Shown piece after piece: positions 30,153-33,254 of a stretch of DNA of 33,254 nt; the first letter of the stretch is position 1; every line of letters begins with the position of its first letter. The notes beneath the pieces are model-generated. The model searched no databases and was not told the origin of the DNA. It was given only the letters and a program-made list of their open reading frames with translations. The position numbers were made by a program, and so were the translations under genes. The stretch is taken from assembly GCF_005889725.1 (NCBI RefSeq), contig NZ_VCKX01000123.1:1-33254 (forward strand). The letters run 5' to 3'. The stretch is from Nonomuraea zeae. GTDB lineage: Bacteria; Actinomycetota; Actinomycetes; Streptosporangiales; Streptosporangiaceae.

Positions 30153-31363
30153 ACGACCTCCAGATGGGGGATCGGGAAGACCAGCCGGCCTCCCCATTCG
30201 TGGATGTAGGACAGCTGTGCGGACAGCTCTTCGCGCAGGTTCCACGGCAGGACGAGGACGTAGTCGGGGCGGTCCTGGGCGATGCGCTCCGGCGCCACGA
30301 TGGGAATTCGCGTCCCCGGGGTGTACCTGCCGTGCTTGTAGGGATTGCGGTCCACCGTGTAGGCCAGCAGGTCCTGGCGGATGCCGCAGTGGTTGAGCAG
30401 CGTGTTGCCCTTGCCGGGCGCGCCGTAGCCGACCACGGTCTTGCCCTCGTCCGCCGCCGTGATCAGGAAGCGGAGCAGGTCGCGCCGGACGCGGGCGACC
30501 CGGTGGGCGAAGTCCGCGTACCCGGACAGGTCGTGCAGCCCGGCCGCCTTCTCCCTGGCGAGCACGTCGGAGACCCGCTCAGCCGGCGCGCCGGCGGCGG
30601 CCTCCGGCCGCGCCCACAGGCGGATGGAGCCGCCGTGCGTGGGCAGCAGCTCGACGTCCACCAGGCTCAGGCCGCCGCTCGCCAGCGCCCGCCGGGCGGA
30701 CTCGACCGTGTAGTACTGGAAGTGCTCGTGGTAGATCGTGTCGTACTGGTTGAGCTCCATGAGGGTCAGCAGGTGCTGCACCTCGATCGACACCCAGCCG
30801 TCGTCGGCCACCAGGGCGCGTAACCCCGCGGTGAACCCGATCAGGTCGGGGATGTGCGCGTAGACGTTGTTGGCCACGACCAGGTCGGCGGGACCGTGCT
30901 CGGCGCGGACCGCCGCGCCGCTCTCCGGCGTGAGGAACTCCGTCAGCGTCGGCACGCCCTTGTCCTTGGCCGCCTGCCCCACGTTGGCCGACGGCTCGAT
31001 GCCCAGGCACCTGACGCCGCGCTCCACCACGTGCTGTAACAGGTAGCCGTCGTTGCTGGCCACCTCGACCACGAAGGAAGGTTTCAATCGTTCCAGAGCG
31101 TCGGCGACAAACTTCCGCGCGTGCTCCACCCATGAGGCGGAGAAACCGGCAAAGTAGGCGTATTCGGTGAACGTCTCTTCCGGTGTGATCAGCGCCGGGA
31201 TCTGCGCTAACCGGCAATTGGTACAGAGCCGCAGGTGCAGCGGGTACGTGACCTCCGGCTCGTCCAGTTGGGACGCCGTGAGGAAGAGCTCACAGGGTGG
31301 TGTCGACCCGAGATCCACCACGCTGACCAGGTCTGCCGAGCCACACAGCCGGCACGATGTCAT
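30149..31363 (-). CDS. Sugar C-methyltransferase family protein (TylCIII/NovU-like, zinc-binding)
   Basis: A 404-aa three-domain protein. The N-terminal zinc site is CRLC (C4, C7) plus CTNC (C47, C50). The SAM-binding centre is VVEVASNDGYLL (98-109), then GIEPSANVG, VVANNVYAHIPDL and YDTIYHEHFQYYT, the typical active-site block of NDP-ketosugar C3-methyltransferases. The C-terminal domain starts around VGYGAPGKGNTLLNHCGI. Longer starts (31405, 31477) exist, but MTSCRLCG at 31363 matches the family start; no ribosome binding site is obvious for any. It is the first gene of the ten-gene minus-strand run and is divergent from the RmlC-like gene. The likely product is a branched-chain C-methyl sugar. 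Confidence 0.88.
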   Translation of the reverse strand: MTSCRLCGSADLVSVVDLGSTPPCELFLTASQLDEPEVTYPLHLRLCTNCRLAQIPALITPEETFTEYAYFAGFSASWVEHARKFVADALERLKPSFVVEVASNDGYLLQHVVERGVRCLGIEPSANVGQAAKDKGVPTLTEFLTPESGAAVRAEHGPADLVVANNVYAHIPDLIGFTAGLRALVADDGWVSIEVQHLLTLMELNQYDTIYHEHFQYYTVESARRALASGGLSLVDVELLPTHGGSIRLWARPEAAAGAPAERVSDVLAREKAAGLHDLSGYADFAHRVARVRRDLLRFLITAADEGKTVVGYGAPGKGNTLLNHCGIRQDLLAYTVDRNPYKHGRYTPGTRIPIVAPERIAQDRPDYVLVLPWNLREELSAQLSYIHEWGGRLVFPIPHLEVV

Positions 31364-31460
31364 CAGCAACGGTTGCCGCCCGAAAATGACAAGATTTCCC
31401 CCCATCCGCGACACACAGCCGTACTTCGGGGGAGGACCAATAAGTGTTACAAGTATCTTC

Positions 31461-32018
31461 ATGAAACAGCTGAGCATCGATGGAGCATTGCTCTACACCC
31501 CGCGCATCCATAGCGATCTGCGCGGAGATTTCCTGGAAAGTTTCCGCGCCGTGGACTTGCGCGAGGCGATCGGGAGCACGCTGGAGCTGGCCCAGATCAA
31601 CTGCTCGGTCTCCAGGCGCGGCGTGTTACGCGGCGTCCATTTCGCCGACGTGCCCCCCGGCCAGGCCAAATACGTCATGTGCGTGGCGGGCGAGGTGCTG
31701 GACGTCGTCGTCGACGTGCGCGTGGGCTCGCCCACGTTCGGGCAGTGGGAGACCGTACGCCTCGACGCGGTCACGCACTGCGGGCTCTACCTCTCCGAGG
31801 GCCTCGGCCACGGCTTCCTGACGCTCAGCGAGTCGGCCACCGTCGTCTACGCCTGTTCCACCGGCTACGACCCGGCCCGCGAGCACGGCATCCACCCGCT
31901 CGACCCCGACCTCGCCATCGACTGGCCCCTGACCGAGGAGCCGATCATGTCGCCCAAGGACGCCGCGGCGCCCACCCTCAAGCAGGCCCGCGACCTGGGG
32001 ATGCTGCCATCGTGCTGA
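31461..32018 (+). CDS. dTDP-4-dehydrorhamnose 3,5-epimerase family protein (second RmlC-like)
   Basis: A 185-aa cupin epimerase of 4-keto-6-deoxy sugar nucleotides. Motifs are HSDLRGDFLESF (17-28), GVLRGVHFADVPPGQAKYV (54-72) with R57, H60 and K70, VDVRVGSPTFGQWE, LSEGLGHGFLTLSE with H117, and Y130. It differs substantially from the first RmlC-like protein at 16469, so the two probably act on different substrates or positions. In branched-sugar pathways a 3-C-methyltransferase and a 5- or 3,5-epimerase of this family act in sequence, which fits the divergent C-methyltransferase gene. No ribosome binding site precedes the ATG; GTTACA lies at 31446-31451. Confidence 0.9.
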   Translation: MKQLSIDGALLYTPRIHSDLRGDFLESFRAVDLREAIGSTLELAQINCSVSRRGVLRGVHFADVPPGQAKYVMCVAGEVLDVVVDVRVGSPTFGQWETVRLDAVTHCGLYLSEGLGHGFLTLSESATVVYACSTGYDPAREHGIHPLDPDLAIDWPLTEEPIMSPKDAAAPTLKQARDLGMLPSC

Positions 32019-32842
32019 GTGTCGTGATACCGGCCCACAACGAGGCCGGCGTGATCGGCCGGCTGCTGACCGGCCTGCTGCGCGAGGCGGAGCCGGGCGA
32101 GTTCGACGTCGTGGTGGTGGCCAACGGCTGCACCGACGGCACCGCCGAAGCGGCCGGGGCGTACGACGTCCGCGTGCTGACGACGCCGGTGCCGTCCAAG
32201 CGCGAGGCGCTGCGGCTGGGCGACGCGGCGGCCCGCGGGTATCCCCGGCTGTACGTGGACGCCGACATCGAGCTGGGCACCGCCGACGCGCGGGCGCTCG
32301 CGGCCGTGCTGGCCGCGCAGGACGGGCCGCTGGCCGCCGCTCCCGAGCGCGAGCTGGCGCTGGCCGACCGGCCCTGGGCGGTCCGCGCGTACTACGCGAT
32401 CTGGACCCGCCTGCCGCACGTGCGCGCCGGGCTGTTCGGCCGGGGGGTCATCGCGGTGAGCGGCGCGGGCAACGAGCGGATCAGGGCGCTGCCGCCGGTG
32501 ATGGCCGACGACCTGGCCGCCTCGCTCGCCTTCGCGCCGGACGAGCGGGTGATCGTGCCGTCCGCCCGCTCGGTGATCCGGCCCCCGCGCACGCTGGCCG
32601 ACCTCCTGCGCCGCCGGGTGCGCGCGATGACCAGCGTGAGCGAGCTGGAGTCGGCGGCGGCGACGGCCGGTGAGCGCACCGGCCTGCGCGATCTGGCGGC
32701 CATCGTCGCCAGGGAGCCGCGCCTGCTCGCCGCCGCCGCCGTGTTCGTCCTGGTCGCCGTGCTGGCCAGGCGGAGAGCCGCCCGCGCGATCCGCGCGGGC
32801 GACTTCACCACCTGGCTGCGCGACGACAGCAGCAGGGCCTAG
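32012..32842 (+). CDS. Family 2 glycosyltransferase with C-terminal membrane helix
   Basis: A 276-aa GT-A protein. LSVVIPAHNEAGVIGRLL (2-19) and VVVVANGCTDGTAEAA are followed by RLYVDADIELG, the DxD-type metal site. GAGNERIRALPPVMADDLAA resembles the acceptor-side segment of hydroxy-sugar and dolichol-type transferases. A single helix near the end (LLAAAAVFVLVAVLARRRA) anchors it to the membrane. The start is GTG at 32012, overlapping the RmlC-like stop by 7 bases. Its TAG stop shares the palindrome CTAG with the stop of the convergent LamG gene. Confidence 0.85.
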   Translation: MLSVVIPAHNEAGVIGRLLTGLLREAEPGEFDVVVVANGCTDGTAEAAGAYDVRVLTTPVPSKREALRLGDAAARGYPRLYVDADIELGTADARALAAVLAAQDGPLAAAPERELALADRPWAVRAYYAIWTRLPHVRAGLFGRGVIAVSGAGNERIRALPPVMADDLAASLAFAPDERVIVPSARSVIRPPRTLADLLRRRVRAMTSVSELESAAATAGERTGLRDLAAIVAREPRLLAAAAVFVLVAVLARRRAARAIRAGDFTTWLRDDSSRA

Positions 32843-33254
32843 CTGACCGGCGTGTTCATGTCGGTCGTGACCTGGGCCGCGGTGAGCGCCTTGTTGTAGA
32901 CGCGGACCTCGTCGATCAGGCCGCTGAAATACTCACCCGAACCGCTGTTGCCGCCGATCCGCAACGGACCGGTACCCACCCGCAGATTGCCGACCGTCGG
33001 ATTCGTCGCCACCTGCACGCCATTGACGTACAACCGCAACGTCGAGCCGTCATACGTCGCCCCCACATGACTCCACGTGTTCAGCGGCAGATTCGACGGA
33101 GCCGGCGCGTTCGCCCCCGAAGAAGTATGGATGAACGCCGCAGGACCACTGCTGCCACTCCCCATCACCGCATACGCCAGATCCGCACCGAACTCCTTCA
33201 TCAACACCGTCCGCCACCCCGACACGCTCGCCGGACGCACCCACGCCTCCAACG
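32839..33254 (-). CDS. LamG/concanavalin-like domain protein (partial, N-terminus beyond right edge)
   Basis: The C-terminal 137 or more residues of a larger protein, open to the window edge. It is a LamG-like jelly-roll domain: EAWVRPASVSGWRTVLMKE at the edge, then NTWSHVGATYDGSTLRLYVN, LRIGGNSGSGEYFSGLIDEV and the terminal RVYNKALTAAQVTTDMNTPV. Such domains end large secreted, carbohydrate-binding proteins or glycoside hydrolases of actinomycetes. The frame continues without a start codon that fits a complete protein, so the listed end is the window limit. Substrate and catalytic partner domains are not visible. It converges with the GT2 gene at a shared CTAG. Confidence 0.85.
   Translation of the reverse strand, partial: LEAWVRPASVSGWRTVLMKEFGADLAYAVMGSGSSGPAAFIHTSSGANAPAPSNLPLNTWSHVGATYDGSTLRLYVNGVQVATNPTVGNLRVGTGPLRIGGNSGSGEYFSGLIDEVRVYNKALTAAQVTTDMNTPVS

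Noticed and set aside
16469..32018. Complete dTDP-rhamnose pathway
   Set aside because: Only RmlC-like proteins are present; no RmlA, RmlB or RmlD could be recognised, and the nucleotidyltransferase resembles RfbF rather than RmlA.

Overview
This is a high-G+C (about 70% by eye) chromosomal segment of an actinomycete. GTG starts, 4-bp ATGA/GTGA overlaps, a ferredoxin-type 2-oxoacid oxidoreductase next to a second-type complex I cluster, and secreted parallel beta-helix and LamG proteins fit a Streptosporangiaceae/Nonomuraea-like organism. That placement is inference; no marker gene in the window proves it. I saw no tRNA, rRNA, insertion sequence, integrase or CRISPR array. No gene-free stretch exceeds 300 bases.

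Region 1 (1-5569) is energy metabolism. nuoB-nuoC-nuoH form a tightly overlapping minus-strand run, nuoA is divergent from nuoB, and nuoI (cut by the left edge) is separated from nuoH by a membrane Ser/Thr kinase and an unrecognised membrane protein. nuoD, E, F and G are not seen. DnaA-box-like 9-mers cluster between nuoI and the kinase and recur inside the kinase gene. Region 2 (5656-10302) holds a probable lipoprotein polysaccharide deacetylase, then korA-korB. korAB is preceded by an apparently leaderless 29-codon ORF of the HVDLCR...LC type, which looks like a cysteine-sensing leader peptide, followed by RNA pairings that could control the korA ribosome binding site. A strong hairpin ends the unit. 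KorAB makes reduced ferredoxin, and a complex I without NuoEFG could accept it, so regions 1 and 2 may work together.

Region 3 (10326-17017) starts the envelope or exopolysaccharide locus: an NDP-sugar epimerase, a methyltransferase, two closely related secreted parallel beta-helix proteins (one with a Thr/Pro-rich stalk, one a lipoprotein), a 2OG-Fe(II) oxygenase coupled to the lipoprotein, a rhamnosyltransferase-like GT2 and an RmlC-like epimerase. Region 4 (16906-21289) is the assembly machinery: an O-antigen ligase/polymerase-type membrane protein, two Wzz-like proteins and a divergent acyltransferase-3. Region 5 (21282-31363) is a ten-gene minus-strand run, mostly overlapping or nearly touching. 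In transcription order it encodes a zinc-binding C-methyltransferase, an RfbF-like nucleotidyltransferase, a PIG-L deacetylase, an SDR epimerase, a DUF4910 aminopeptidase-like protein, an unrecognised protein with a duplicated four-cysteine module, a Wzx-type flippase, a GT2, a TylF-like methyltransferase and a phytanoyl-CoA-dioxygenase-like oxygenase. Region 6 (31461-33254) has a second RmlC-like epimerase, another GT2, and the C-terminus of a LamG-domain protein cut by the right edge.

Together regions 3-6 look like a Wzx/Wzy-type locus for a decorated glycan carrying a modified (C-methylated and/or de-N-acetylated) deoxysugar. The heptamer CGTTACA occurs five times by my reading, each time at or near a gene boundary in this locus, and may mark a shared control element.
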